From Bacteroidales bacterium (GTDB lineage: Bacteria; Bacteroidota; Bacteroidia; Bacteroidales; Muribaculaceae), in contig SUXI01000002.1 in NCBI GenBank assembly GCA_015060975.1, forward strand, positions 186,001 through 250,000: 64,000 nt of DNA, given 5' to 3'. The notes beneath the pieces were generated by a model. The model was not told where the DNA came from. It did no database searches and worked only from the letters and a program-made list of their open reading frames with translations. Position 1 is the first letter of the stretch, and every line of letters begins with the position of its first letter. A program made the translations under genes and the position numbers. Shown piece by piece: positions 55,560 to 64,000 of the stretch.

Positions 55560-55886
55560 ATGCTATATACATTCGATATAGAAACGCCCGATGAGTTATG
55601 CGCTATCCTTGCCGCTAATGCAAAACGTCGTCGCCTCGAACGCAATCTTTCTCGCAAAGCGTTATCATTGATGAGTGGAGTGCCTATTTCAACTATCACT
55701 AAATGGGAGCAACATCACACCATATCACTACAAGCATTTGTTGCCATAGCCAAAGCTCTAGACTACAGCGAAGACATAAAGAAGCTTCTTTCCACTCCAC
55801 AATACTCTACAATGGAAGAACTCGAAACAATTAATCGTAACAAGACCCGAAAACGTGGAACCAATGAAATCTGTCAACGCTCTTAA
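55560..55886 (+). CDS. hipB: HipB-like antitoxin, XRE-family HTH
   Basis: 108 residues from the ATG at 55560; the longer frame from 55491 starts inside the -7 box and is rejected. The helix-turn-helix covers about residues 16-70 (NLSRKALSLMSGVPISTITKWEQ holds helices 2 and 3). The basic C-terminal tail (NRNKTRKRG) may contact DNA or HipA. It precedes hipA with a 23-base overlap, the usual antitoxin-toxin order. As antitoxin it would bind HipA and repress the operon. Confidence 0.85.
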   Translation: MLYTFDIETPDELCAILAANAKRRRLERNLSRKALSLMSGVPISTITKWEQHHTISLQAFVAIAKALDYSEDIKKLLSTPQYSTMEELETINRNKTRKRGTNEICQRS

Positions 55887-56970
55887 TGTGTTGTTTCATA
55901 ACACCCTTGTAGGTCGTCTTACAATGACACCCGACGGCTTAAGATGTGCATTTCAGTATGATAAAGATTGGTTGATTAACGGATTTTCAATCTCACCCCT
56001 CGACCTCCCTTTAAAACCCAACTTATTCATTGCCAAAGAGACTCCTTTTTGGGGTAATTTTGGCATATTTGAGGACAGTTTGCCCGATGGTTATGGTCGA
56101 TACCTCCTCAATCGAATGCTTAAGAAACAAAACATCGATGAAACAACATTAAACCCAATTCAACGATTAAGCATTGTAGGCACATCGGGTATGGGAGCAT
56201 TATGTTATATTCCCGAAATAATGCCTAATGAAAATAAAACACTGCCGTTACTTCATCATTTGCAAGAAATAGCTCTCGACATTTTATCTGAGAAAAGTGA
56301 TAAAGATATAGACGTGCTATATTTCAATAGCGGAAATTCGGGTGGGTGTCGCCCCAAATGCCTCTATCACGACCATGAAGGAGAATGGATAGTTAAATTC
56401 CGACACACTTACGACCCTATCAACATGGGAAACATGGAATTTGAGTATAACATTGCCGCTCGCAATTGCGGAATAACAATACCCGATTTCAAACTATTGG
56501 AAAATAAATATTTTGCAACAAAACGATTTGACATTGACAACTGCGGCAATAGACTTCATGTCGCCACTGCAGGAGCTCTTCTTAACGAATCGATACATCA
56601 GCCTATGCTTGATTATCGCACTTTGCTACAACTCACCGGTTATTTAACTCAAGATCCTCTGCAGGTAGAAGAAATGTACCGACGTATGATTTTCAATATA
56701 TTAACCGAAAATAAAGATGACCACGCCAAAAATTTCAGTTTCATCTACCACAACAATAAATGGCAACTTGCTCCGGCCTATGACCTTACTCATTGTCCGG
56801 CAGGGTGCAATGGCGAACATGCCACATCGGTAAATATGACTGGAAATCCAACTCTTAACGATGTGATAATCGTAGGACAAAACATCAAAATAAAAAAAGC
56901 CCGTTGTTTAGAAATAATTTCACAAGTTACAACCGGCTGCGAAAAGGTCAGGAAGAAAGATCTTATATAA
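55864..56970 (+). CDS. hipA: HipA-like Ser/Thr kinase toxin
   Basis: 368 residues from the ATG at 55864. The N-terminal HipA domain (LNVLFHNTLVGRLTMTPDGL, FEDSLPDGYGRYLL) is followed by a kinase core. The P-loop region SGNSGGCRPK (about 156-165) lies where E. coli HipA is autophosphorylated. Catalytic D285 and N290 are in DDHAKN, and metal-binding D307 is in APAYDLT. In E. coli HipA phosphorylates glutamyl-tRNA synthetase and induces persistence; targets vary in other families. Both domains are fused in one chain and all catalytic residues are intact, so an active toxin is expected. Confidence 0.88.
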   Translation: MKSVNALNVLFHNTLVGRLTMTPDGLRCAFQYDKDWLINGFSISPLDLPLKPNLFIAKETPFWGNFGIFEDSLPDGYGRYLLNRMLKKQNIDETTLNPIQRLSIVGTSGMGALCYIPEIMPNENKTLPLLHHLQEIALDILSEKSDKDIDVLYFNSGNSGGCRPKCLYHDHEGEWIVKFRHTYDPINMGNMEFEYNIAARNCGITIPDFKLLENKYFATKRFDIDNCGNRLHVATAGALLNESIHQPMLDYRTLLQLTGYLTQDPLQVEEMYRRMIFNILTENKDDHAKNFSFIYHNNKWQLAPAYDLTHCPAGCNGEHATSVNMTGNPTLNDVIIVGQNIKIKKARCLEIISQVTTGCEKVRKKDLI

Positions 56971-56995
56971 CGTTCGAGATAAGAGACGAATCTAT

Positions 56996-57709
56996 TTAAC
57001 GATATACCGGCCAGCGATAGGCATGCAATTGATTGATTAGCTCTCGTTCTTTACCTTCGCAATATTTATTGCATAATTCATGAAAGCGCGGGCTATGGTT
57101 CATCTCTGACAAATGAGCCAACTCATGACACACTACATAATCACGCAAGTGTTGAGGAAGAAACACCAAGATGTAGGATAACGCAATAATACCGTTGGAA
57201 TCACATCGACCTAACACCCGGTGACCATTTGAAATAGTCCATCCTACCGGAGTTTTTTTTAAGGCATGGGCTATTTCTCTTGCTCGTGGCAATAAAATAT
57301 TTGGAGCCAAGCGCTGAGCAACGCGACACATCATGTTGCTTATAGCTCGTGATGTATCTATTTTATTGAAATCAAAATCGCTACCCACCTCAACAACCGA
57401 TTGAGGCATTCGGGCTTGCGCTATAATTTGATTCGGCGTATGATTTTGTTTTTTGATTGTTATTACCACCCCCTTAAAATCAAATGATTGACCATCATAA
57501 TACAGTATTTCGGGACGAGTGGCGTTTAGCTGTGGTGTAAATTGCTCAAGAGCCCTACTCACATCTTCTTCATCAACACCGTATGGAACATTCAAACACA
57601 CTTTGCCATCCTTCCAACGAGCCGAGATGTGTCGGGAATTGTATCTCACCGTCAACCTCACAATCCCCAATGGAGGATAATCAAATTCTGTGCCTGAGAT
57701 AATATTCAT
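56996..57709 (-). CDS. YgjP-like (DUF45) zinc metallopeptidase
   Basis: 237 residues. The C-terminal half has the zinc motif HELAH (195-199), with a third His at 205 in NHSPRFHELC, as in the YgjP/WSS1-related family. The N-terminal half is a beta-rich domain. YgjP-type genes are widespread; their substrate is not firmly known. It lies 14 bases after nadK on the same strand and ends 25 bases from the convergent hipA gene. Confidence 0.85.
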   Translation of the reverse strand: MNIISGTEFDYPPLGIVRLTVRYNSRHISARWKDGKVCLNVPYGVDEEDVSRALEQFTPQLNATRPEILYYDGQSFDFKGVVITIKKQNHTPNQIIAQARMPQSVVEVGSDFDFNKIDTSRAISNMMCRVAQRLAPNILLPRAREIAHALKKTPVGWTISNGHRVLGRCDSNGIIALSYILVFLPQHLRDYVVCHELAHLSEMNHSPRFHELCNKYCEGKERELINQLHAYRWPVYR

Positions 57710-57723
57710 ATATACTGACGTTT

Positions 57724-58599
57724 TTATCTGTTACTATTCACACCCCATAGTAATTTATCGCGCAAAGTGTCGGTAAAACTATGTTTCATTCGTTGCACCA
57801 CTTTTACCTCAAATGGTGCTTTTCGTAACTTTATCGTAGTCCCTACCGGCAACGTAACCGACCTGCCATCAAGGCTCACACGATAATTTGTTGCACGCGA
57901 AGATGTGGTAACCGACAATTCACTCGAATCACGAACCACAAGTGGTCGCATATTCAAAGAATGCGCAGCAATGGGAGAGATGACCCAGTTTGGTGCGGTA
58001 GGCTCCAATATAGGCCCGCCCACCGACAAATTATAACCGGTGCTACCTGTCGGGGTCGATATTATCAACCCGTCACCCATATATGTAGCCAAATCGACAT
58101 CATTAATGCGTGTGGCAACAGAAATCATCGACGACGTATCTTGCTTTAGGATTGCCACCTCATTAAGGGCATAACTCCAATCCATAATCGCCTCTTTGCG
58201 CACACTTGTTACCTCAATCAAAGAGCGATTCTCTATTTTATACAACCCTTTTGTTAAATCATCAACAGCTGTAATCATCTCATCAACAGTAACATCGGCA
58301 AGATAACCAAGGTGTCCGGTATTTATTCCCAAAATAGGAATTTGTTTCATGCCCACCCATCGCGCCGTGCGCAAAAATGTGCCATCACCACCAATACTTA
58401 TAGCCATATCGGCCTTTACGTCATCCCCCGCAATTATACCATCGACATGAGGTGTTTTTTGCAATAATGTACTCAAATAATTATAAAACGTCGATTCCAT
58501 CTCAACGGTTATGTCGGAATGAGACAATACATCAAGGAAATCGGAGAGCCGATTCAAATAATCCTCTTGGTACATATTTCCATATATAGCTATTTTCAT
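57724..58599 (-). CDS. nadK: NAD kinase
   Basis: 291 residues. It phosphorylates NAD to NADP. Signature GGDGT (70-74) within SIGGDGTFLRTAR, and the NAD-binding block DGLIISTPTGSTGYNLS (about 178-194). Ends in a typical beta sandwich. It follows the CBS/ACT protein by 14 bases; pdxJ is divergent. This arrangement is a conserved Bacteroidetes neighbourhood. Confidence 0.95.
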   Translation of the reverse strand: MKIAIYGNMYQEDYLNRLSDFLDVLSHSDITVEMESTFYNYLSTLLQKTPHVDGIIAGDDVKADMAISIGGDGTFLRTARWVGMKQIPILGINTGHLGYLADVTVDEMITAVDDLTKGLYKIENRSLIEVTSVRKEAIMDWSYALNEVAILKQDTSSMISVATRINDVDLATYMGDGLIISTPTGSTGYNLSVGGPILEPTAPNWVISPIAAHSLNMRPLVVRDSSELSVTTSSRATNYRVSLDGRSVTLPVGTTIKLRKAPFEVKVVQRMKHSFTDTLRDKLLWGVNSNR

Positions 58600-58613
58600 C
58601 GCTTAAAAATTTA

Positions 58614-59009
58614 TCAAATTTCTATATACCGCATCAACTCTCCAATGCGATGACGCATGGTTTCGCCATCGTTTGCATCCTCATGTTCAACCAATATCAC
58701 ATCATAATCATATCGATATAATGAACGTATGATGCGCTCGGCATTATTAACCGCCACCCGCAACTCAACAATCATATCTCCGTTGGGAGTAACATCACCG
58801 GTAACATTAAGATTTAACAAATGCGCATCACAATCCTCTACCGCCCGCGCCACTATCGAAGCGGCATAATTATCCTTGCGGCATGCTATAACAATGCGGC
58901 AAGCATCTTCCACACAAGGAAACAAGCGTGAGAAATCTTTATTAGAGACAACCTCAAATAACGTATTCGAGGTGTCAATTTGAGTTAATATTTTATCTTT
59001 TACGCTCAA
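58614..59009 (-). CDS. Shortened CBS/ACT-type regulatory protein upstream of nadK
   Basis: 131 residues. In related Bacteroidales a protein of about 220 residues with paired CBS domains and an ACT-like C-terminus occupies this position. Here the C-terminal ACT-like part is recognisable (LLNLNVTGDV, MIVELRVAVNNAERIIRSLYRYDYDVILVEH). The N-terminal part is only about 55 residues, too short for two CBS domains. The frame is intact, so this is a reduced version rather than a recent break. A nucleotide- or amino-acid-sensing role is inference. Confidence 0.55.
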   Translation of the reverse strand: MSVKDKILTQIDTSNTLFEVVSNKDFSRLFPCVEDACRIVIACRKDNYAASIVARAVEDCDAHLLNLNVTGDVTPNGDMIVELRVAVNNAERIIRSLYRYDYDVILVEHEDANDGETMRHRIGELMRYIEI

Positions 59010-59059
59010 ATCTTTCGCTTTTTTATTATTTTGAGTTATTTTTGTGGTCTAAATCTTGA

Positions 59060-59092
59060 CAAATTTACGAATAATTCTTTAATCACTATCAA
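59060..59092 (-). promoter_or_regulatory. Promoter of the nadK run
   Basis: TTG (59090-59092), 22-base spacer, TAAATTTG (59060-59067) on the minus strand; about 50 bases before the start at 59009. Confidence 0.5.
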
Positions 59093-59137
59093 TTATTCAA
59101 CAAGTTAACCCGTCAAAAAGATTTTTAAAAATAAAAA

Positions 59138-59851
59138 ATGACTAATTTAAGTGTAAATATCAACAAAATCGCGACATTGCGTAATGCTCGTGGTGAAAAC
59201 CAACCTAATGTGCAACAAGTTGCCATTGATTGTGAAATTTTTGGAGCAAATGGAATAACCGTTCACCCACGTCCCGATGAACGTCATATCAAATATGATG
59301 ATGTGTTTAAATTGCGACCTCTTGTAAAAACAGAGTTTAACATTGAGGGATATCCTTCAAAAGAATTTATGGATCTTGTGCTGAAAATAAAACCAGAACA
59401 AGTCACTCTTGTTCCCGATGCACCCGACGCACTCACTTCTTCGGCAGGTTGGCAAGTAGAACCCAACTTGGAATTTCTTACCGGAATAGTTGACACGCTT
59501 CGCGATGCCGGGATAAGAACATCTATATTTGTAGATACCGATATTGACAACATAAAAATGGCGGCAAAAACAGGCGCCGACCGAGTGGAACTATTCACCA
59601 AACCATATGCCGACAACTATCCCACCAATCCGTCAAAAGCGGTGGAACCATATATTTTTGCAAGTCAAGCCGCCCATAAAGCCGGATTAGGAGTAAATGC
59701 CGGTCACGACTTGAATCTTGAAAATTTACGATATTTTTACGAACAAGTGCCATATCTCAATGAAGTTTCAATAGGACATTCATTGATTTCTGATGCAATT
59801 TATCTTGGATTGAAAGAAACAATAACCCGATATAAAGAATGCCTTAAATAA
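59138..59851 (+). CDS. pdxJ: Pyridoxine 5'-phosphate synthase
   Basis: 237 residues. It condenses 1-deoxyxylulose 5-phosphate with 3-amino-2-oxopropyl phosphate to give pyridoxine phosphate. TIM-barrel blocks: [14 protein letters not shown], the phosphate-binding and catalytic HPRPDERHI (His43, Arg45, Asp47), [17 protein letters not shown] and [12 protein letters not shown] near the C-terminus. It opens the run pdxJ-exbB-exbD-tonB, with 24 bases to the next gene. Confidence 0.96.
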   Translation: MTNLSVNINKIATLRNARGENQPNVQQVAIDCEIFGANGITVHPRPDERHIKYDDVFKLRPLVKTEFNIEGYPSKEFMDLVLKIKPEQVTLVPDAPDALTSSAGWQVEPNLEFLTGIVDTLRDAGIRTSIFVDTDIDNIKMAAKTGADRVELFTKPYADNYPTNPSKAVEPYIFASQAAHKAGLGVNAGHDLNLENLRYFYEQVPYLNEVSIGHSLISDAIYLGLKETITRYKECLK

Positions 59852-59875
59852 GGGCAACTATTAAATCATATTATT

Positions 59876-60640
59876 ATGACACTTTTGAATACAGTCCCAT
59901 CACTTTCTGACGTAGCCGAAGCGCCTGCCAACACGAGTTTATCGATTTGGGAGTTGTGCCTTGAAGGCGGATTTATCATGATACCTCTCGCTCTATTGTC
60001 GGTTATCGCATTATATATATTTATAGAACGAGCCTTTTCCATTCACAAGGCAAGCAAATATGATTCCTCATTTATGCGACGCATAAATGATTATGTTCAA
60101 GATGGAGAGATTGAAAGCGCACAAAACTTGTGTCGCGCCAACCCCTCGCCCACATCTCGCCTTATTGCAAAGGGATTATCTCGTATCGGTCGCCCGGCGA
60201 ATGACATTCTCATTGCCATTGAAAACACCGGGAACATCGAAATCGCAAACCTTGGAAAAGGATTGCACTGGCTCTCCACCACTGCGGCAATCGCACCCAT
60301 GCTTGGTTTTTTGGGAACAGTGATAGGTATGGTACAAGCATTCTTCAGCATTGCCAGTTCAGGTAATGCTGCTTCAATTGGTGACTTTGCCGGAGGAATA
60401 TATACCGCATTAGTCACTACGGTAGCCGGTCTTATTGTGGGAATTATAGCACTTTTTGCCTACAACTATCTTGTGGCTCGCTTAAATAAAGTGATGAACA
60501 ATTTGGAATCACGCACCATGGAATTTATGGATTTGCTCAATGAGCCTAAAGAAAACCCCACCTCGCAAAAACCATCGAATATCTCAAAACCAAACAACGA
60601 AGATTCAGATAACGAAATTTCAGACTATATATGGCGCTAA
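59876..60640 (+). CDS. exbB: ExbB/TolQ proton-channel protein
   Basis: 254 residues with three membrane segments (about 32-53, 139-160 and 179-201). The channel block GLHWLSTTAAIAPMLGFLGTVIGMV and the third helix with TALVTTVAGLIVGI are typical of MotA/TolQ/ExbB. It forms the pentameric stator that uses the proton gradient to energise TonB. It is followed by exbD with a 10-base overlap. Confidence 0.92.
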   Translation: MTLLNTVPSLSDVAEAPANTSLSIWELCLEGGFIMIPLALLSVIALYIFIERAFSIHKASKYDSSFMRRINDYVQDGEIESAQNLCRANPSPTSRLIAKGLSRIGRPANDILIAIENTGNIEIANLGKGLHWLSTTAAIAPMLGFLGTVIGMVQAFFSIASSGNAASIGDFAGGIYTALVTTVAGLIVGIIALFAYNYLVARLNKVMNNLESRTMEFMDLLNEPKENPTSQKPSNISKPNNEDSDNEISDYIWR

Positions 60641-61089
60641 AACGACAATTTGAAACAAATGCCTCTTTTTCAATGGCGTCCATGACCGATGTTATTTTCT
60701 TGTTGCTTGTGTTTTTCATGGTGACATCTACTTTTGTATTCCCAACAGCTCTTGAAGTCAACCTCCCTCAAAGTTCTGAGCAAACAGCCATCAAACCCGG
60801 CACAAGAGTATATCTTGATGAACAATTGCAAATTTTTGTTTCAAGCAATGGCGAAGAACCTATCGCCATAGAAATAGAGAAACTCATTGCGTTCCTATCA
60901 ACCGCACAACAACAGCATCCCGAAAGTTATATTGCACTCTATGCCGATGAAGTTGTTCCATACGGCAAAGTCGTTGAAATATTAAATTTAGCGGCACAAA
61001 ACAATCTCAAAATGGTACTCGCCACAAAACCCGCGCCGACATCGGCTACTAACGTTGCAACAGAAATCGCCCCCTCTATCCAATTATAA
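60631..61089 (+). CDS. exbD: ExbD/TolR biopolymer transport protein
   Basis: 152 residues: short cytoplasmic N-terminus, one membrane helix with the functional Asp (SMASMTDVIFLLLVFFMVTS, Asp at about residue 15), then a periplasmic domain ending in LKMVLATKP. The overlap with exbB and the following tonB give a complete energy-transduction operon. Confidence 0.92.
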   Translation: MALKRQFETNASFSMASMTDVIFLLLVFFMVTSTFVFPTALEVNLPQSSEQTAIKPGTRVYLDEQLQIFVSSNGEEPIAIEIEKLIAFLSTAQQQHPESYIALYADEVVPYGKVVEILNLAAQNNLKMVLATKPAPTSATNVATEIAPSIQL

Positions 61090-61102
61090 TCACCCCTCAT
61101 AG

Positions 61103-61894
61103 ATGGAATCAAAAAAATCACGCATAATAGGACTATTGGGTACGATTATTTTTCATGTGTTGATATTCGTAATAATGTTTTGTTTTGTCATCGAACACAC
61201 TCCCGACAAAACAAAAGAATGGCCACCGCGTGATTCAAGCGAAATTTTGTTTTGCGGCGAATATGTAATGTTAGGCAACTTAGAGCAACAACTCCATGAA
61301 GAAGCTTCAGAGAATATTCACGACGACAACGCTATTGAAATTAATCCTGCAAACGACATTATAAACGCCGGGGAACAAGGGGAACCATCGGCACCTACTA
61401 CATCAGAAGAGGAATCGCCTATGAAAGTGGAAGACAAGCCTAACGCCAAAAAGGGACCAACAAAAGAGGAATTGGAAGCACAAGAAAAAGCCCGTTTGGA
61501 AAAAGAGAAACAACAAGAAATAAAAAACCAAATAAAAAACCAATTTGCCGGCAAGAAAAAAAATAACGATAACAATAATGGGAAACAAGGGTCTCCTAAT
61601 GGCAATAGCGAATCGGGAACAACAACCGGTGCCCCGGGAACTAATTTAGGAGGTCGCACATTAGCTTACTGGGAGAAGACATCGAGTACAAAATCGGGAA
61701 CAATAGTAGTAAGTGTAACTGTGAATCCTCAAGGCTATGTAATATCAGCCAAAGTATCCTCCGGCTCAGGTGCGGCGTATGCCGATGACGGCACACGCTC
61801 ACGATGCCAACAAGCATCGTTGCGTTGTCGGTTTTCTGTCGCAAAAAATGAGACAGAATCTCAACGAGGAACTATCACATGGCGGTTCAAATAA
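61103..61894 (+). CDS. tonB: TonB-like energy transducer
   Basis: 263 residues: N-terminal membrane anchor (about 9-29), an acidic and Lys/Glu-rich spacer with a predicted coiled coil (about 120-148) in place of the usual Pro-rich region, an Asn/Gly-rich linker, and a C-terminal domain of about 85 residues. That domain shows the TonB-type pattern GTIVVSVTVNPQGYVISAKV and ends in ITWRFK. It probably spans the periplasm to drive SusC-type transporters. The final domain is of the AonB/TonB-like short type. Confidence 0.85.
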   Translation: MESKKSRIIGLLGTIIFHVLIFVIMFCFVIEHTPDKTKEWPPRDSSEILFCGEYVMLGNLEQQLHEEASENIHDDNAIEINPANDIINAGEQGEPSAPTTSEEESPMKVEDKPNAKKGPTKEELEAQEKARLEKEKQQEIKNQIKNQFAGKKKNNDNNNGKQGSPNGNSESGTTTGAPGTNLGGRTLAYWEKTSSTKSGTIVVSVTVNPQGYVISAKVSSGSGAAYADDGTRSRCQQASLRCRFSVAKNETESQRGTITWRFK

Positions 61895-61938
61895 CCAGAT
61901 AATCACAGTTAACTTTACCTCTCTTTTATAATTCAGGA

Positions 61939-63024
61939 TTAAAGTTTTTTGAAATAAAAATCAAGAACATCTCGAGCGGCAGTAAAAGAACTTTGCTGGT
62001 TTGCAAGCACACGTTTTTCCCTATCTTCAAGCAATGCCGCCACATCGGCATCATTATAAAAATGGTTGCGCAACTTCTCATTAATAGTTTCATACATCCA
62101 ATAACGTGCTTGTTGCTGACGTTTTTGCTCGAAGTGCCCATTGGCTTTTACAAATTCAAAATATCTGTCAATCATTTCCCACACTTCGGCAATGCCAACC
62201 TCATAATATCCCGAATAACAAAGCACCTCGGGCATCCAACCCGACAATGTGGGAGGGAATAGATGCAAGGCGCTTCTAAATTGGGCTTGCGCCAATCGTG
62301 CACGGTCGATATTGTCGCCATCAGCCTTATTTATAACAATTCCATCGGCCATCTCCATTATACCTCGCTTTATTCCTTGCAATTCATCTCCTGTGCCGGC
62401 AAGTTGTATCAACAAGAAGAAATCCACCATAGAGTGTACTGCCGTTTCACTCTGCCCCACACCCACGGTTTCCACAAATATATTATTATATCCTGCAGCT
62501 TCGCATAAAACAATCGTTTCCCTCGTTTTTCGAGCGACTCCGCCAAGAGAACCTGCTGACGGGCTAGGACGAATGAAAGCTGCCGGATGTACAGACAATT
62601 TTTCCATACGGGTTTTATCCCCAAGAATACTCCCCTTTGTACGTTCACTTGATGGGTCAATTGCAAGAACAGCCAATTTCCCGCCATCTTTAAGCACATG
62701 TAATCCAAACGTATCTATCGACGTGCTTTTCCCCGCTCCGGGTACTCCTGTAATACCAATGCGACGAGAATTACCCGAATATGGCAAACATTTCTCAATA
62801 ACCTCTTGCGCAAGCACTTGATGCTCGGGTGACAAACTTTCAACCAAAGTCACTGCACGGCTTAACATTGTCACATCCCCCCTGAGAATACCCTCAACCA
62901 TCTCTGCCACAGTAGGCAAGGGTTTGCGGCGTCGGCGCATATAAGGATTTACTACCGGGGGTTGCTCTACCCCATTATTTACCATCAAACCGGTATATTT
63001 TTCGTCATTTTCAATATGTTCCAT
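61939..63024 (-). CDS. meaB: MeaB/ArgK GTPase, methylmalonyl-CoA mutase chaperone
   Basis: 361 residues from the ATG at 63024; the longer frame adds unrelated sequence. G3E-type GTPase with P-loop GVPGAGKST (93-101), the Asp of AIDPSSERTKG, the family block FIRPSPSAGSLGG, ETVGVGQSE and NKAD base recognition. It loads and protects the B12-dependent methylmalonyl-CoA mutase of the succinate-propionate route; the mutase genes are not in the window. Convergent with tonB. Confidence 0.95.
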   Translation of the reverse strand: MEHIENDEKYTGLMVNNGVEQPPVVNPYMRRRRKPLPTVAEMVEGILRGDVTMLSRAVTLVESLSPEHQVLAQEVIEKCLPYSGNSRRIGITGVPGAGKSTSIDTFGLHVLKDGGKLAVLAIDPSSERTKGSILGDKTRMEKLSVHPAAFIRPSPSAGSLGGVARKTRETIVLCEAAGYNNIFVETVGVGQSETAVHSMVDFFLLIQLAGTGDELQGIKRGIMEMADGIVINKADGDNIDRARLAQAQFRSALHLFPPTLSGWMPEVLCYSGYYEVGIAEVWEMIDRYFEFVKANGHFEQKRQQQARYWMYETINEKLRNHFYNDADVAALLEDREKRVLANQQSSFTAARDVLDFYFKKL

Positions 63025-63259
63025 ATCGCAAGATTTCTTTATCCACAAAAATAAAGAAAAAAAACGATATTCTAAATCCCCAACAAAAAAACTTAAATTC
63101 AAAAAGCCATTTAATAACCTAATATATTTCCTTTAGAATAATTTTTCTTAATTATTATCTAAACCATTTAAACATAATTTAGTCTAAAAAAATAAATCAT
63201 TAAATTGTATCTATGTAAAATTTCACATCACGAAAACATTTTAAATAGATTTTTTGTTG

Positions 63260-63267
63260 TAACTTTG
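63260..63267 (+). promoter_or_regulatory. -7 box of the DUF1573 gene
   Basis: TAACTTTG, 22 bases before the ATG at 63289; it excludes the longer frame from 63205. No -33 TTG at the right distance. Confidence 0.5.
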
Positions 63268-63288
63268 GCTCATAAAAAAATTACTACA

Positions 63289-63684
63289 ATGAAAGGAATT
63301 ATAACCATACTTGCGACATTGATTATTACAATGAGTTCATTTATGTCTGTTGCAGACGAAAATGGACCAATAATGACATTTGAGACAAAAACACATGATT
63401 TTGGAACCATTAAAGAAGCTAACGGTCCTGTAACTTGCGATTTTGAGTTTACCAACACCGGAAACGAGCCATTAGTTATCATCTCAGCGACAGCAAGTTG
63501 TGGATGCACGCGTCCAAATTACCCTAAAGAGCCTATTAAACCGGGTAAAAACGGAAAAATCACCGTAACCTACAACCCAAAGGGTCGTCCGGGTGAATTT
63601 GACAAAAGCATTAAAATCCGTACAAATGGGAACAAACGACCAATATTAAAAATCACCGGTGTTGTGATTCCCCAAGAGGATTAA
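63289..63684 (+). CDS. DUF1573 secreted protein
   Basis: 131 residues: signal peptide (about 1-22), then a DUF1573 Ig-like (ASH/MSP-type) domain with FETKTHDFGTI, FTNTGNEPLVI, the CGCTRP motif and GKITVTYNPKGRPG. Bacteroidetes carry many such small exported proteins; their role is unknown, with an envelope function likely. A single-gene unit with its own -7 box. Confidence 0.85.
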   Translation: MKGIITILATLIITMSSFMSVADENGPIMTFETKTHDFGTIKEANGPVTCDFEFTNTGNEPLVIISATASCGCTRPNYPKEPIKPGKNGKITVTYNPKGRPGEFDKSIKIRTNGNKRPILKITGVVIPQED

Positions 63685-63849
63685 CCAATCAAGCCACATT
63701 TGCAATTATAGCTGATATTATGCATCTTCGCATTTGCAACCAATAGCGATAATTCCTGGCAAAAACACAATCACGTCACCATAATTCTATTGGCTTATTC
63801 AATATAATCTCAGCTATTTTTATTGCATTTAAAATAATCATGAAATATT

Positions 63850-63880
63850 AGGGAATTTACAAAAATTCCCTTTGTTTTTT
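63850..63880 (+). terminator. Rho-independent terminator
   Basis: Arms AGGGAATTT / AAATTCCCT (63850-63858, 63863-63871) with a 4-base loop, then TTGTTTTTT. Confidence 0.8.
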
Positions 63881-63943
63881 ATGTAATTGATACAATCTTA
63901 AAATAATTTTTGAGGTTCCACTTAAATAAGCCATCAAAAACTA

Positions 63944-63972
63944 TTGTTTTTTCAATAAATTCATTATCTTTG
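63944..63972 (+). promoter_or_regulatory. Promoter for a gene beyond the window
   Basis: TTG (63944-63946), 18-base spacer, TATCTTTG (63965-63972). Confidence 0.65.
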
Positions 63973-64000
63973 CAAATTAATAGGTATCAATTAGTTTAAC

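Larger units (their letters stand above)
63685..64000 (+). other. Spacer after the DUF1573 gene
   Basis: No gene seen up to the window end. It contains one terminator (63850-63880) and one promoter (63944-63972) listed separately, and is otherwise AT-rich. Confidence 0.6.

Overview
The window is about 64 kb of chromosome from a gut-type Bacteroidales bacterium, probably Muribaculaceae-like; the family assignment is inference. Supporting signs are a SusC/SusD pair, many secreted proteins with type IX secretion (T9SS) C-terminal tails, lipoboxes of the Bacteroidetes type, the gene order CBS/ACT protein-nadK-pdxJ-exbB-exbD-tonB, and promoters with the Bacteroidetes -7 box TAnnTTTG, usually without a Shine-Dalgarno sequence. 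In several places this box shows that the true start lies downstream of the longest open frame.

Layout. 1-1588: end of recF, a DciA-like DUF721 gene and a hot-dog thioesterase. 1898-8497 (minus): a tripartite RND efflux operon with lpxA at its 3' end. 8932-10341: a secreted T9SS-tail protein. 10512-14816 (minus): an isolated two-gene unit of a terminase-like ATPase/nuclease and an 801-residue beta-rich protein, with no other phage genes. 15137-25915 (minus): SusC, SusD, two lipoproteins, then, after a terminator, a GHL10-type glycosidase. 26349-31735 (minus): a GT2 polyprenol-sugar synthase, dihydroorotase, a P-type Ca2+ ATPase and cytidine deaminase. 31954-39382 (plus): three tandem paralogous phosphodiester glycosidases (NAGPA/DUF2233). 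Then pckA, a PIG-L deacetylase, tRNA-Asp, a Pro/His-rich lipoprotein and a 1372-residue secreted protein. 48419-49649: two 231-bp direct repeats, each ending in a consensus promoter, flank a decayed rhuM gene and lie exactly 1000 bp apart. 49675-56970: cysE, an RlmL-like methyltransferase gene, purD, a membrane protein, pdxB, hipBA. 56996-63684: YgjP-like metallopeptidase, nadK, shortened CBS/ACT protein, pdxJ, the ExbB-ExbD-TonB system, meaB and a DUF1573 protein.

How it fits together. The TonB system at 59876-61894 could energise the SusC transporter at 22850-25915. GHL10, NAGPA and PIG-L enzymes all belong to families that act on amino-sugar polymers, which suggests (inference) an interest in peptidoglycan or phosphoglycan material. 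Intergenic spaces are unusually rich in one family of composite GC-rich repeats, and several terminators share a stem of the form GGAGATGYGYC.

The best candidates for something undescribed are the isolated terminase pair and the promoter-carrying direct repeats around rhuM. Neither can be settled without database comparison.
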